Translations under genes and position numbers: made by a program
Assembly (NCBI GenBank): GCA_016297585.1
Contig: JAEDGJ010000016.1
Coordinates: forward strand, 1-24,281
Length of the DNA stretch: 24,281 bases
Source of the DNA: Clostridiaceae bacterium
Lineage (GTDB): Bacteria; Bacillota; Clostridia; Oscillospirales; QAMX01
Direction of reading: 5' to 3'
Shown here: in pieces, positions 7,528 to 14,978 of the stretch
Numbering within the stretch: the stretch's first letter is position 1
How the letters are laid out: each line of letters begins with the position of its first letter
Notes under the pieces: generated by a model
The model's input: only the letters and a program-made list of their open reading frames with translations
The model's database searches: none
What the model was told of the DNA's origin: nothing

Positions 7528-8061
7528 GTGAAAATGCCGGAACTTACCATTCGCGCCATGACCTATCAGGACATCTCCCCCATTGTCGACGCCGAACGCG
7601 AGCAGGGCTGGCACCCGAAGGCGGAAAAGTACGAGCGCCGTCTTCGCGACCGGGACTCGGGGCGCTCCGCGGCACTGGTTGCCGTACTGGACGGAAACGT
7701 CGCAGGCTACATCAACGTCTATTATACGGCGCGTTCCGGGCCGTTTGCCGCCTCCGGCATCCCGGAAATCGTCGATTTCGGCGTGTTTCGGAAGTATCAG
7801 AGGCAGGGCATCGGCAGCGCCCTGATGGACGCCGCTGAGGCTGCGGCGGCAGAGCGCGCGGACAGGGTCTGTCTCGGCGTGGGGCTGCACTCGGGCTACG
7901 GCAGCGCGCAGCGGATGTATGCAAAACGGGGGTATATCCCCGACGGCTCCGGCGTCTGGTACGGCGACGCGCCCTGCGTGCCGTATGAAAAGGTCGATAA
8001 CGACGACGATCTGGTGCTGTATCTGTCCAAAAGACTGGAAAAGGCGAAGAACACTATATAA
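7528..8061 (+). CDS. GNAT family N-acetyltransferase
   Basis: 177 residues beginning at a GTG (MKMPELTIRAMTYQDISPI). The GNAT fold is visible: first strand and helix 'LTIRAMTYQDISPIVDAE', a central strand 'AALVAVLDGNVAGYINVYY', the beta4 strand 'PEIVDFGVF' followed by the acetyl-CoA pyrophosphate loop 'RKYQRQGIGSALM' (Q/RxxGxG/A), and a late 'QRMYAKRGYIPDG' typical of the C-terminal part. It transfers an acetyl group from acetyl-CoA to an amine; the acceptor is unknown. Start choice: AAGGGA lies 5 nt before the GTG (7528) and 11 nt before an ATG at 7534; the ATG at 7510 has no leader for a binding site. It is followed after 22 nt by the alcohol dehydrogenase, and both are between one promoter and one terminator. 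Confidence 0.87.
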   Translation: MKMPELTIRAMTYQDISPIVDAEREQGWHPKAEKYERRLRDRDSGRSAALVAVLDGNVAGYINVYYTARSGPFAASGIPEIVDFGVFRKYQRQGIGSALMDAAEAAAAERADRVCLGVGLHSGYGSAQRMYAKRGYIPDGSGVWYGDAPCVPYEKVDNDDDLVLYLSKRLEKAKNTI

Positions 8062-8083
8062 GAAGGAGACGGGCATCTTACCT

Positions 8084-9259
8084 ATGAAGAATTTTGAGTT
8101 TTACGCGCCGACGCGCGTCATTTTCGGACGCGGCACGCACGAGCAGGTCGGCAAGATCATCCGGGAATACGGCTTTTCGCGCGTCTTTCTGCATTACGGC
8201 GGCGGTTCCATCAAGAAAACGGGACTGTATGACGCCGTCGTTTCCTCGCTGACCGAAAACGGCATCGCATACACGGAGCTCGGCGGCGTACAGGCGAATC
8301 CGACGCTCTCGTTTGCCAAAAAAGGCATCGAGCTGTGCCGCGCGTTCGGCGCGGAGCTGGTGCTGGCCGTCGGCGGCGGTTCCGCGATCGATTCGGCGAA
8401 GATCATCGCCGTCGGCGCAAAGAACGAAGGCGACCCGTGGCGCTTTTCGATGAAGGAGGACGTCCCGAAGGCCGCGCTGCCCATCGCGACGATCCTGACG
8501 CTGGCCGCGACCGGCAGCGAGATGAGCGCGTCCGCCGTCATCACGAACGAGGAGCTCGGCCTCAAGCGCGGCTATAACTCCCCCTTCCACCGTCCGCTGT
8601 TTTCCATCCTGAACCCCGAGCTGACCTTTACGCTGCCGCCCTATCAGACCGCCTGCGGCATCGTCGACATCATGATGCATACGCTCGAGCGCTATATGAC
8701 GCAGAGCTCCGAGTTTGAGCTGACCGACCGCGTGGCGGAATCGGTGTTGAAGACCGTGATCGCAGCGGGCGCCGCCGCGATGAAGGATCCGTCGGACTAC
8801 GACGCGCGCGCGAATCTGATGTGGGCGGGTTCGCTGTCGCACAACGACCTGACCGGCTGCGGCCGCGACTTCTTCATGGCGTCCCATCAGCTGGAACACG
8901 AGGTCTCCGGCATGTTCCCGCAGGTGGCGCACGGCGCGGGACTGGCCGTCATCTTCCCCGCGTGGGCGCGCTATGTGCTGCCGCACAACGTCGCCCGCAC
9001 CGCGCAGTACGCCGTCCGCGTCTGGAACTGCGAGATGAACTTCGACCATCCGGAAAAGACCGCGCTCGAGGGCATTGAGCGCACCGCCGCGTTCTTTACG
9101 AGCATCGGCATGCCCTCCCGCCTCTCCGAATTCGGCATCACCGCCGACGCGATCCCGCTGATGGCCGAGAAGTGCACGAATTTCGGCAAGCGCACGCTGC
9201 CGGGTGTCGTGACGCTGGATAAGCCCGAAATTGAGGATATTTTCAGGCTTTGCCTGTAA
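8084..9259 (+). CDS. Iron-containing alcohol dehydrogenase (butanol dehydrogenase-like)
   Basis: 391 residues, group III alcohol dehydrogenase. The nucleotide-binding GGGSAIDSAK is at 97-106, the TLAATGSEMSASAV stretch at 139-151, and the metal ligands fit Asp195 and His199 (GIVDIMMH), His268 (ASHQLEH) and His283 (VAHGAGLAVIFPAW). The last pattern is typical of NADPH-dependent BdhA/YqhD/YugJ-type enzymes that reduce butyraldehyde and other aldehydes during fermentation. It starts at ATG 8084; AAGGAG is 15 nt upstream, somewhat far, but no nearer start fits and MKNFEFYAPTRVIFG is a typical N-terminus. Cytoplasmic. The exact substrate cannot be read from sequence. Strong terminator follows at 9281. 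Confidence 0.94.
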   Translation: MKNFEFYAPTRVIFGRGTHEQVGKIIREYGFSRVFLHYGGGSIKKTGLYDAVVSSLTENGIAYTELGGVQANPTLSFAKKGIELCRAFGAELVLAVGGGSAIDSAKIIAVGAKNEGDPWRFSMKEDVPKAALPIATILTLAATGSEMSASAVITNEELGLKRGYNSPFHRPLFSILNPELTFTLPPYQTACGIVDIMMHTLERYMTQSSEFELTDRVAESVLKTVIAAGAAAMKDPSDYDARANLMWAGSLSHNDLTGCGRDFFMASHQLEHEVSGMFPQVAHGAGLAVIFPAWARYVLPHNVARTAQYAVRVWNCEMNFDHPEKTALEGIERTAAFFTSIGMPSRLSEFGITADAIPLMAEKCTNFGKRTLPGVVTLDKPEIEDIFRLCL

Positions 9260-9280
9260 AGAGAAACGGTTTTCGCCGTT

Positions 9281-9327
9281 CCCCCGCCGCCGCTTTTCGC
9301 GGAGACGGGGGATTTTTATTTTTTTGA
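9281..9327 (+). terminator. Intrinsic terminator after alcohol dehydrogenase
   Basis: CCCCCG-CCG-CCGC-TTTTC-GCGG-AGA-CGGGGG: an outer stem of CCCCCG/CGGGGG and an inner CCGC/GCGG, followed by ATTTTTATTTTTTT. It ends the GNAT-dehydrogenase operon 22 nt after the stop codon. Confidence 0.9.
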
Positions 9328-9350
9328 TTGGGGAAATGTTTCGGCTTTTC

Positions 9351-9391
9351 GAAACGTCTATCGGATGATGTTAAAATTCATGGAAACGTCT
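9351..9391 (+). promoter_or_regulatory. Direct repeat GAAACGTCT, candidate operator
   Basis: Two copies of GAAACGTCT at 9351-9359 and 9383-9391, 32 bp apart (about three helical turns), the second touching the -35 of the promoter at 9391. The first is also the right arm of GTTTCG-6-CGAAAC (9338-9355). The spacing fits a transcription activator binding one face of the DNA, but no regulator gene is linked. Confidence 0.4.
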
Positions 9392-9419
9392 TTTCAATCC
9401 GGGAGAAATATGATATGAT
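9391..9419 (+). promoter_or_regulatory. Probable promoter of the surface-acylation operon
   Basis: TTTTCA (9391-9396), 17 bp, TATGAT (9414-9419). The -10 is good, the -35 matches 4 of 6. With transcription starting near 9426 the GTG at 9457 is the first usable start. It is the only candidate between the terminator at 9281 and the gene. Confidence 0.45.
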
Positions 9420-9456
9420 GAAAAACAGGTTTTACGGGAAACGAGGTTTTTACACT

Positions 9457-10545
9457 GTGAAGATAAAACGCGCCGGGACATGGCTTGTCTGCGGCGGTAT
9501 CCTGATGACGCTGCTGGGCGGCTGCTCCGGTTCCGCCGATCCGTCGATGCCGCAGCTCGTCTCCACGCTGCCGCCCGCGACGGCGGCTTCCTCCCTTACA
9601 TCGGCCTCGACGACGGCTTCCGCATCGACGGCGGCATCCACGACGGCGGTTTCCACGACGACGACGCCAGCGACGACTACAACGATTGCGGCAACGACTG
9701 CGGCGACAACGACTGCGGCAACAACTGCGGCGGCGACAACAACGACGACGACTACCGCGGTGACGACCACCACGGCGGCGACAACGTTTGCCGCGGCAGA
9801 GTACCATCCGCCGGAGACGTTCCCGCCGGCTGACCCGGACGATCTGACGCCGCTGACGGGCACGACGCTCGCGCCGGGCGTGACGAAGGAGGAAGCGACG
9901 GCATTTTTTGACGGCAGCGTCTTTGTCGGAGACAGCGTGATGATGGGCTTCCGCAACTATGTGTTGTATCAGCAGACGCAGGGAAACCCCGACTGCATGT
10001 CCTCGCCGGTGTTCCTCGTATCCGGCAGCATTTCCGCGCGCACCGCGCTCTCTCCGCTCTCCGAGTCCTCGCTGCATCCGCTGTATCAGGGCAAAAAGCG
10101 CCTGATTGAGGACGCCATCGCCGAAATCGGCGCGAAAAAGGTCTTTATCCTGTTCGGACTCAACGAGGCGGGCGTCAACGGCACGGAGGAGCCGATCCGC
10201 TATCTTGACACGCTGCTCGGGCGGATCCTCGAGCAGAGCCCGGACATCGAGATCTATCTTGTCAGCACGACCTACATGGTCGAGGGAAGCGAGCTCGAGC
10301 ATCTCAACAACCGCAATATCCGCATCCTGAACGCAAACCGCCGCGCCTACGCCGAGGTCTGCGGCTACGGCTATATCGACGTGGCGAACAATATCTGCGA
10401 CGAGCGGGGCTTCCTGCCGGACGGATACAGCTCCGATCACTATGTACATCAGAACTATACCTCCTACGCGATCTGGGAGGACGTCTTCCTGAGCTACGCA
10501 TCCTATCAAATCGCTGCCGAAAAAGGCGGCGCACACGCCGAGTAA
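9457..10545 (+). CDS. SGNH/GDSL-hydrolase-like lipoprotein with Thr/Ala-rich linker
   Basis: 362 residues from a GTG. It begins with a lipoprotein signal (MKIKRAGTWLVCGGILMTLLGGC; lipobox LGGC, lipid-modified Cys23), then a long Thr/Ala/Ser-rich low-complexity stretch (about 39-115), then a Pro/Asp-rich spacer and a hydrolase domain. The domain shows a GDS block (FVGDSVMMGF, Ser160), a GLNE block (234-237, in place of GxND) and a late DHYVH (Asp327, His331) as the likely Asp/His pair. It would be a cell-surface esterase or acetyltransferase acting on glycans, held away from the membrane by the linker. GAGG lies about 10 nt before the GTG; ATG codons at 9415 and 9418 are alternatives but fall in the promoter -10. 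First gene of the six-gene unit, 14 nt before the DUF4358 gene. Confidence 0.85.
   Translation: MKIKRAGTWLVCGGILMTLLGGCSGSADPSMPQLVSTLPPATAASSLTSASTTASASTAASTTAVSTTTTPATTTTIAATTAATTTAATTAAATTTTTTTAVTTTTAATTFAAAEYHPPETFPPADPDDLTPLTGTTLAPGVTKEEATAFFDGSVFVGDSVMMGFRNYVLYQQTQGNPDCMSSPVFLVSGSISARTALSPLSESSLHPLYQGKKRLIEDAIAEIGAKKVFILFGLNEAGVNGTEEPIRYLDTLLGRILEQSPDIEIYLVSTTYMVEGSELEHLNNRNIRILNANRRAYAEVCGYGYIDVANNICDERGFLPDGYSSDHYVHQNYTSYAIWEDVFLSYASYQIAAEKGGAHAE
9571..9795 (+). repeat. ACG/ACT/GCG low-complexity tract encoding the Thr/Ala linker
   Basis: About 225 bp composed almost only of ACN (Thr), GCN (Ala) and TCN (Ser) codons, with runs such as ACGACGACGCC and ACAACGACGACGACTACC. It is imperfect, not an exact tandem repeat, and in frame throughout. 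Slippage could change the linker length. Thr-rich linkers of this type are common between domains of Clostridial surface enzymes and may be O-glycosylated. Confidence 0.85.
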
Positions 10546-10559
10546 AGGAGATTATCCCA

Positions 10560-11003
10560 ATGAAAAATGCCGTTTTAGCCGCTTTACTGTGCCTGATGTT
10601 CCTCTTCTCCGCCTGCACGGCCGCCGCGCCGACTGCGCCCGTCAGCGAGATCTACGCGTCGATCGAGAGCGCGGGACTCCTGCCCGAGATGGTCACGCTG
10701 AACGACGACTACATTCAGAGCTACTACGCGATCGACCTTAGCGACGCGCAGGAGTATGTGTTTTCCATCGCAGCCGACGCCGCGCGCGCCGATACGGTCA
10801 TCCTGATGCGCGTCAAGGGCGACAAAAAGGCGGTTGTGGATGCCCTGACGCTGATCCTGAACCAGAAGCTCGCCGAGATGGAAAATTACATTCCGGAGCA
10901 GTATCAGATCGTCAAGAAGAGCGCCGTCGTGGAAAACGGCGACCTCGTTTCCCTCGTCATTTCCCCGGATCGCGACGCGATCTACGACATCATCAACAAA
11001 TAA
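10560..11003 (+). CDS. DUF4358 domain lipoprotein
   Basis: 147 residues with a lipoprotein signal (MKNAVLAALLCLMFLFSAC, lipid-modified Cys19). The rest fits DUF4358 by pattern: an early 'IYASIESAGLLPEMVTLNDDYIQSYYAIDLSDAQEYVF', then 'ADTVILMRVKGDKKAVVDAL' and a C-terminal 'VSLVISPDRDAIYDIINK'. Function of the family is unknown; it is repeatedly seen beside MBOAT and SGNH/DHHW genes in Clostridia, which suggests an accessory role in surface O-acylation (family knowledge plus context). AAAGGAGA lies 8 nt before the ATG. Spacing of 14 nt from the previous gene and 21 nt to the next supports one transcript. Confidence 0.8.
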   Translation: MKNAVLAALLCLMFLFSACTAAAPTAPVSEIYASIESAGLLPEMVTLNDDYIQSYYAIDLSDAQEYVFSIAADAARADTVILMRVKGDKKAVVDALTLILNQKLAEMENYIPEQYQIVKKSAVVENGDLVSLVISPDRDAIYDIINK

Positions 11004-11024
11004 ACACGCTGGGGAGGGCGCGCC

Positions 11025-12413
11025 GTGGTCTTTTCAAGCATCCCCTTTCTGGTATTCTTTCTGCCGCTTTGCCTGATTTGCTATACCGCCGTTCCGGCAC
11101 GCTGGAAAAACGCGGTGCTTCTCGTTTTCAGCCTGGTGTTCTATGCGTGGGGCGAGCCGGTATACATCCTGCTGATGCTCTTTTCCTGCACGCTCAACTG
11201 GGTTCTGTGCCGGCGTATGGAAAAAAGCCGGCACCGGCGTGCTTTGCTGGCGGCGGCTGTCACGGTCAATCTGGCGTTCCTTGTTTTCTTCAAATATGCC
11301 AATCTGCTGCTCGGCACCTTCGGCGCGCTGACCGGGGTTCCGGTGCCCGCGCTGTCCGTCGCGCTGCCGGTCGGCATCAGCTTCTACACCTTCCAGGCGA
11401 TGAGCTGCGTCGTCGACGTCTACCGCGGCGAGATTCCCGCGGAAAAGAGCCTTGCGCGCTTCATGACGTACATTTCGATGTTTCCCCAGCTCATCGCAGG
11501 CCCCATTGTGCGCTATGCCGACGTTGCCGACGCGCTCGGCGGAAATCTGCGGCCGGATTTTTCGGGCGGCGTGCTGCGTTTTGCGCAGGGACTTTTCAAG
11601 AAGGTGCTGCTTGCCAATTCGCTCGGGCTTTTATGGGATTCCGTCGGTGCGCTCGGTGCGTCCGCGTCCGTCGCCTCGGCATGGTTCGGGCTCTGCGCGT
11701 ATACGCTCCAGATCTACTTCGACTTCTCCGGCTATTCCGATATGGCCATCGGCATGGGACTGATGTTGGGGTACCGCTTCCCGGAGAACTTCAATTTCCC
11801 CTACATCTCCCGTTCCGTCACGGAATTCTGGCGGCGGTGGCATATCACGCTCTCCTCGTGGTTTAAGAGCTACGTCTACATACCGCTCGGCGGCAACCGG
11901 GTGTCCCGGGGCAGAAACGTCGTGAATCTGCTGATCGTCTGGGGGCTTTCGGGGCTTTGGCACGGCGCGTCGTGGAATTTCCTGCTGTGGGGGCTTTATT
12001 ACGGCGTGCTGCTGGCGCTCGAAAAATTCGTATACGGCAAGAAGCTTGAGCGCTGTCCCGTGTTTTTCCGAAGGCTCTATACGATGCTGATCGTGGTGAT
12101 CGGCTTCGGCATCTTTGTGTTCGACGATTTCTCGCAGCTCGGCGCGTTTTTCCGCATTCTGTTCTTCCTTTCCGGCAATCCCGCGGCCGACGGGAGCTTT
12201 TTGTACCTGCTGCGGAGCTTCGGCATCCTCTTTGCCGCGGGGGTGCTGTTCTCGACGCCCGTCTGCACCGCTGTCGGGACAAGGCTGAACCTTTCCCGCG
12301 CAAAGCCCGTATACGAGACGGTGCGTGCCGCCGTTTACACCGTACTGTTTGTGCTGAGCATCGCGTGTCTCGTCAGTGATACCTTCAATCCGTTCCTCTA
12401 TTTCCGCTTTTAA
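11025..12413 (+). CDS. MBOAT family O-acyltransferase (AlgI/PatA/DltB-like)
   Basis: 462 residues, polytopic membrane protein with about ten hydrophobic helices. It starts at a GTG (MVFSSIPFLVFFLPLCLICY), a family-typical beginning, with GGGGAGGG 6 nt upstream. Motifs: 'GISFYTFQAMSCVVDVYRGE', 'FPQLIAGPIVRYAD', 'LQIYFDFSGYSDMAIGMGLMLGYRFPENFNFPY', 'FWRRWHITLSSWFKSYVYIPLGG' (His273) and 'LSGLWHGASWNFLLWGLYYG' (His313, the expected catalytic His). It transfers an acyl group, normally acetyl, across the membrane to a partner that places it on an extracellular polysaccharide. DHHW directly downstream is the likely partner, as AlgI with AlgJ/AlgX or PatA with PatB. Confidence 0.95.
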   Translation: MVFSSIPFLVFFLPLCLICYTAVPARWKNAVLLVFSLVFYAWGEPVYILLMLFSCTLNWVLCRRMEKSRHRRALLAAAVTVNLAFLVFFKYANLLLGTFGALTGVPVPALSVALPVGISFYTFQAMSCVVDVYRGEIPAEKSLARFMTYISMFPQLIAGPIVRYADVADALGGNLRPDFSGGVLRFAQGLFKKVLLANSLGLLWDSVGALGASASVASAWFGLCAYTLQIYFDFSGYSDMAIGMGLMLGYRFPENFNFPYISRSVTEFWRRWHITLSSWFKSYVYIPLGGNRVSRGRNVVNLLIVWGLSGLWHGASWNFLLWGLYYGVLLALEKFVYGKKLERCPVFFRRLYTMLIVVIGFGIFVFDDFSQLGAFFRILFFLSGNPAADGSFLYLLRSFGILFAAGVLFSTPVCTAVGTRLNLSRAKPVYETVRAAVYTVLFVLSIACLVSDTFNPFLYFRF

Positions 12414-12428
12414 GGGAGGCGCCCTGCT

Positions 12429-13619
12429 ATGAATGCGAAATCAAACCGGATCATCGCCTTCCTGCTCTGCGCGGTCACGCTGTCCTGCGCCGTGCTGTTT
12501 TTCGTGCTGCCCCGGGAGAGCTTTTCCGAAAACGAGAACCGTGCGCTCGCCGCCGCACCTTCCCTGCGCCTGTCCGCGCTGGCCGACGGCGATTTTACGG
12601 CCGATCTGCAGGACTACCTGACCGATCACTTCCCCTTCCGCGACCTGTTTATCTGCATTCGCACAAAATTCCTGCTGCTGCTCGGCCGTACGGAGATCAA
12701 CGGGGTCTACTTAGGCCGCGACGGCGCGCTGATCGACCGCTACGACGCGCCGGAACACGAGGACCGCTTCCGGACGCAGGTCGCGGCGCTCGCCGAAAAG
12801 ACGCCGGTGACGCTGATGCTCGTCCCCACCGCCGTGACCGTTTATCCGGAGAATCTGCCTGCCTATGCGTCCTGCGCCAGCCAGACGGAGACGATTGAAA
12901 GGCTGTATGCGGCGCTCGGAAACACGGAAAGTATTTTACTTTACAGCGAGAATCGCACGGGAAATGGCCTGTCAAGAGATTTGCTTGACAGCACCTCCTG
13001 CCGTACCGTCGATGTGCTGTCCGTGCTTGCGGCGCATCGGGACGAGTGGCCGCTCTATTACCGCACCGATCACCACTGGACGATGGCCGGCGCGTACTGC
13101 GGCTATCTTGCCTACTGCGAGGCAAAGGGGCTGACGCCCGTGCCGCTGGACGCATATGACAGCCGCGTCGTGACGGACGATTTCCGCGGCACGCTTTACG
13201 CGCGCTTCGGCGATTATACGATGCCCGGCGAGGAGATTACGGTGTTCGAGCTGCCGGGACAGGAGCTCGACGTGCTCTATAACGACACCGGTGAGACATC
13301 GGACTCCCTTTATAACTTCGAATATCTCGAAAAGCGGGATAAATACTCGCTTTTTCTGAATAACCTGCACAGTATGGTGACGATCACCAACGAAAGCGCC
13401 GGGCCCGAAGACGCGCTGCTCGTCATCAAGGACAGCTACGCCAATTCGATGATCCCCTTCCTGACCGCGCATTACCGCACGATTTACGTCGTCGATCCCC
13501 GCTATTACCGCGAGGCGCCCAGTGAATTTGCCGCCGCGCATCCGGAAATTTCCGACGTGCTGGTGCTGTACAATCTCGGCACGATGGACGAGGACGCCGG
13601 CATCGGCGGCATCCGATGA
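12429..13619 (+). CDS. DHHW family protein (AlgJ/AlgX-like O-acetyltransferase partner)
   Basis: 396 residues. One N-terminal membrane helix (about 8-27) and then an extracytoplasmic domain beginning 'RESFSENENRALAAAPSL', the usual start for AlgJ/AlgX/DHHW proteins, followed by 'YLTDHFPFRDLFI'. The signature TDHHWT is at 213-218; Asp214 and His216 correspond to the Asp-His of AlgX (DTHW), and Ser336 in IKDSYANS corresponds to its nucleophile, so a Ser-His-Asp triad appears intact. It would take the acyl group from the MBOAT protein and place it on a surface glycan. GGGAGG lies 9 nt before the ATG; the gap from the MBOAT gene is 15 nt. Together with the MBOAT gene it forms the core pair of the cluster. 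Confidence 0.92.
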   Translation: MNAKSNRIIAFLLCAVTLSCAVLFFVLPRESFSENENRALAAAPSLRLSALADGDFTADLQDYLTDHFPFRDLFICIRTKFLLLLGRTEINGVYLGRDGALIDRYDAPEHEDRFRTQVAALAEKTPVTLMLVPTAVTVYPENLPAYASCASQTETIERLYAALGNTESILLYSENRTGNGLSRDLLDSTSCRTVDVLSVLAAHRDEWPLYYRTDHHWTMAGAYCGYLAYCEAKGLTPVPLDAYDSRVVTDDFRGTLYARFGDYTMPGEEITVFELPGQELDVLYNDTGETSDSLYNFEYLEKRDKYSLFLNNLHSMVTITNESAGPEDALLVIKDSYANSMIPFLTAHYRTIYVVDPRYYREAPSEFAAAHPEISDVLVLYNLGTMDEDAGIGGIR

Positions 13620-13660
13620 ACCGAAATCAACGATTTTAACATAAGGAGATGGTCCCTGCC

Positions 13661-14956
13661 ATGTCTGTTCCGCTTACAAAGGAACGCCTGTATTACCGCT
13701 GCCCGACGCCGCAGATTCTGATGGCCGCCGAAATTGAAGGGAAGTTTTCCGAAGACGCGCTGAAGACCGCCGTCAAAAAGGCGGTGTCCCGCCATGAGCT
13801 GCTGTCCTGCAAGGTCATCGAAGAAGCGGGAAAGGTCGTATTTGCGAAAAACGACGCGCCGCGCGAGCCGGAGATCCGCTTTGAGACGGAGCCTTTCTGC
13901 TGGAATGCCGCCGTTTCCGCCGAGGAAGGACGGATTTTCCGCTATGAGGAAGGCGAGCTTATTCGGTTCCGCGTGTATCCGGCGGAAAACGGCGCGGTGC
14001 TGCTGTGCTCGGCAAACCATATGGTGGGTGACGGCCTGTCGTTTGTCTATCTGTTCCGCGACATCCTGACCGCGCTTGGGAATCCTGCAGCGGCACTGTC
14101 TCCCGCGCCGCTGCACCTGTGCGATCCGAAGGAACTGACACGCCGCGTCAAGCTGCCGTTTTCCATCCGTATGATGGCGTCCGGCGTGGAGCGCCAGTGG
14201 AAGAAAAACGGAAAGCAGTTTACCTTCGCCGATTACGAAAAGCTGTACACCTCCTATTGGAGCAAGCGCGAGACGGCGGTTCTGGACGCCGTGTTCGAGC
14301 CGGAGGAGACTGCGGCGCTCGCGGACTGGTGCCATGAAAACGGCGTGACCGTCAATACGGCGCTGGCGGCGGCGTTCCTGCTTGCCGCCGAGGAATCCAG
14401 CGTCGGCGTGGCGGTCAGCGTGCGCGAGAAGGGCTACGAAGGACTCGGCAACTTTGCGACCGGCGTCTCCGTCGACTACTTCCCCTCGGTCGACACCGGT
14501 TTCGACGAGCGCACGAGGGAACTGCACGCGCTGCTGCATAAGAAGTACGACGATCCGCAGTCGATGCTCTTCCTGATGAAATTCATGGATGCGCTGTCGC
14601 CGTCCTTAATCGACGGCGCGTATTTCAACGCGTTCGGCGGCTACGAAAACCCCATCGCGCAGCGCGCCGCGATCATGTTCGGCTTCCGCGGCACGTCGAA
14701 GGGCGTCAACCTCACGAATCTGACGAAGCTCCCCATCCCCGCGGCCTACGGCGCCTGCACGCTGAAATCCCTGTCCTTTGTCCCGCCGCTCGTTCCCGGT
14801 TCGCAGCGTCTCGTCGGCGCGGCGACGCTGAACGGCCGGATGTGCGTCACGATGCACTATGACCAAAAAGAGGAAGAATCGATGCGGGAGTGCTTTAGCC
14901 GCGCGATCGGCAGCCTGAAACGGCAGGCGGCAGGTTTGGCAAAAGACGCGGAGTGA
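13661..14956 (+). CDS. Stand-alone condensation-domain / CAT-like acyltransferase
   Basis: 431 residues without signal peptide or membrane segment. It has the layout of the chloramphenicol acetyltransferase/condensation superfamily: an N-terminal 'MAAEIEGKFSEDALKTAVKKAVSRHELLSCKV' and the active-site motif HxxxDG as HMVGDG (His120, Asp124, Gly125), followed by 'LSFVYLFRDIL'. A second half contains 'VTVNTALAAAFLLA', 'VAVSVREKG' and 'LTNLTKLPIP', in the position of the usual SNLG-like loop. Such enzymes acylate an alcohol or amine from acyl-CoA or a carrier. No adenylation or carrier domain is nearby, so nonribosomal peptide synthesis is unlikely. The start at 13661 has AAGGAG 12 nt upstream; an ATG at 13649 would touch that site. 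41 nt after DHHW and 22 nt before GH20. Acceptor and donor unknown. Confidence 0.78.
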   Translation: MSVPLTKERLYYRCPTPQILMAAEIEGKFSEDALKTAVKKAVSRHELLSCKVIEEAGKVVFAKNDAPREPEIRFETEPFCWNAAVSAEEGRIFRYEEGELIRFRVYPAENGAVLLCSANHMVGDGLSFVYLFRDILTALGNPAAALSPAPLHLCDPKELTRRVKLPFSIRMMASGVERQWKKNGKQFTFADYEKLYTSYWSKRETAVLDAVFEPEETAALADWCHENGVTVNTALAAAFLLAAEESSVGVAVSVREKGYEGLGNFATGVSVDYFPSVDTGFDERTRELHALLHKKYDDPQSMLFLMKFMDALSPSLIDGAYFNAFGGYENPIAQRAAIMFGFRGTSKGVNLTNLTKLPIPAAYGACTLKSLSFVPPLVPGSQRLVGAATLNGRMCVTMHYDQKEEESMRECFSRAIGSLKRQAAGLAKDAE

Positions 14957-14978
14957 CCCGAAAACGAAAGGGGAAAAC

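Noticed and set aside
7919..8083. Upstream extension of the alcohol dehydrogenase frame
   Set aside because: It overlaps the GNAT gene in another frame; the dehydrogenase family starts at MKNFEFYAPTRVIFG.
9571..9795. ACG/ACT repeats as a CRISPR array or minisatellite
   Set aside because: No unique spacers and no constant repeat unit; the tract is in frame and encodes a Thr/Ala linker.
9394..10536. Minus-strand frame of 380 codons opposite the SGNH lipoprotein
   Set aside because: Its Arg/Cys-rich repeats are only the complement of the Thr-codon tract; no signal for translation.
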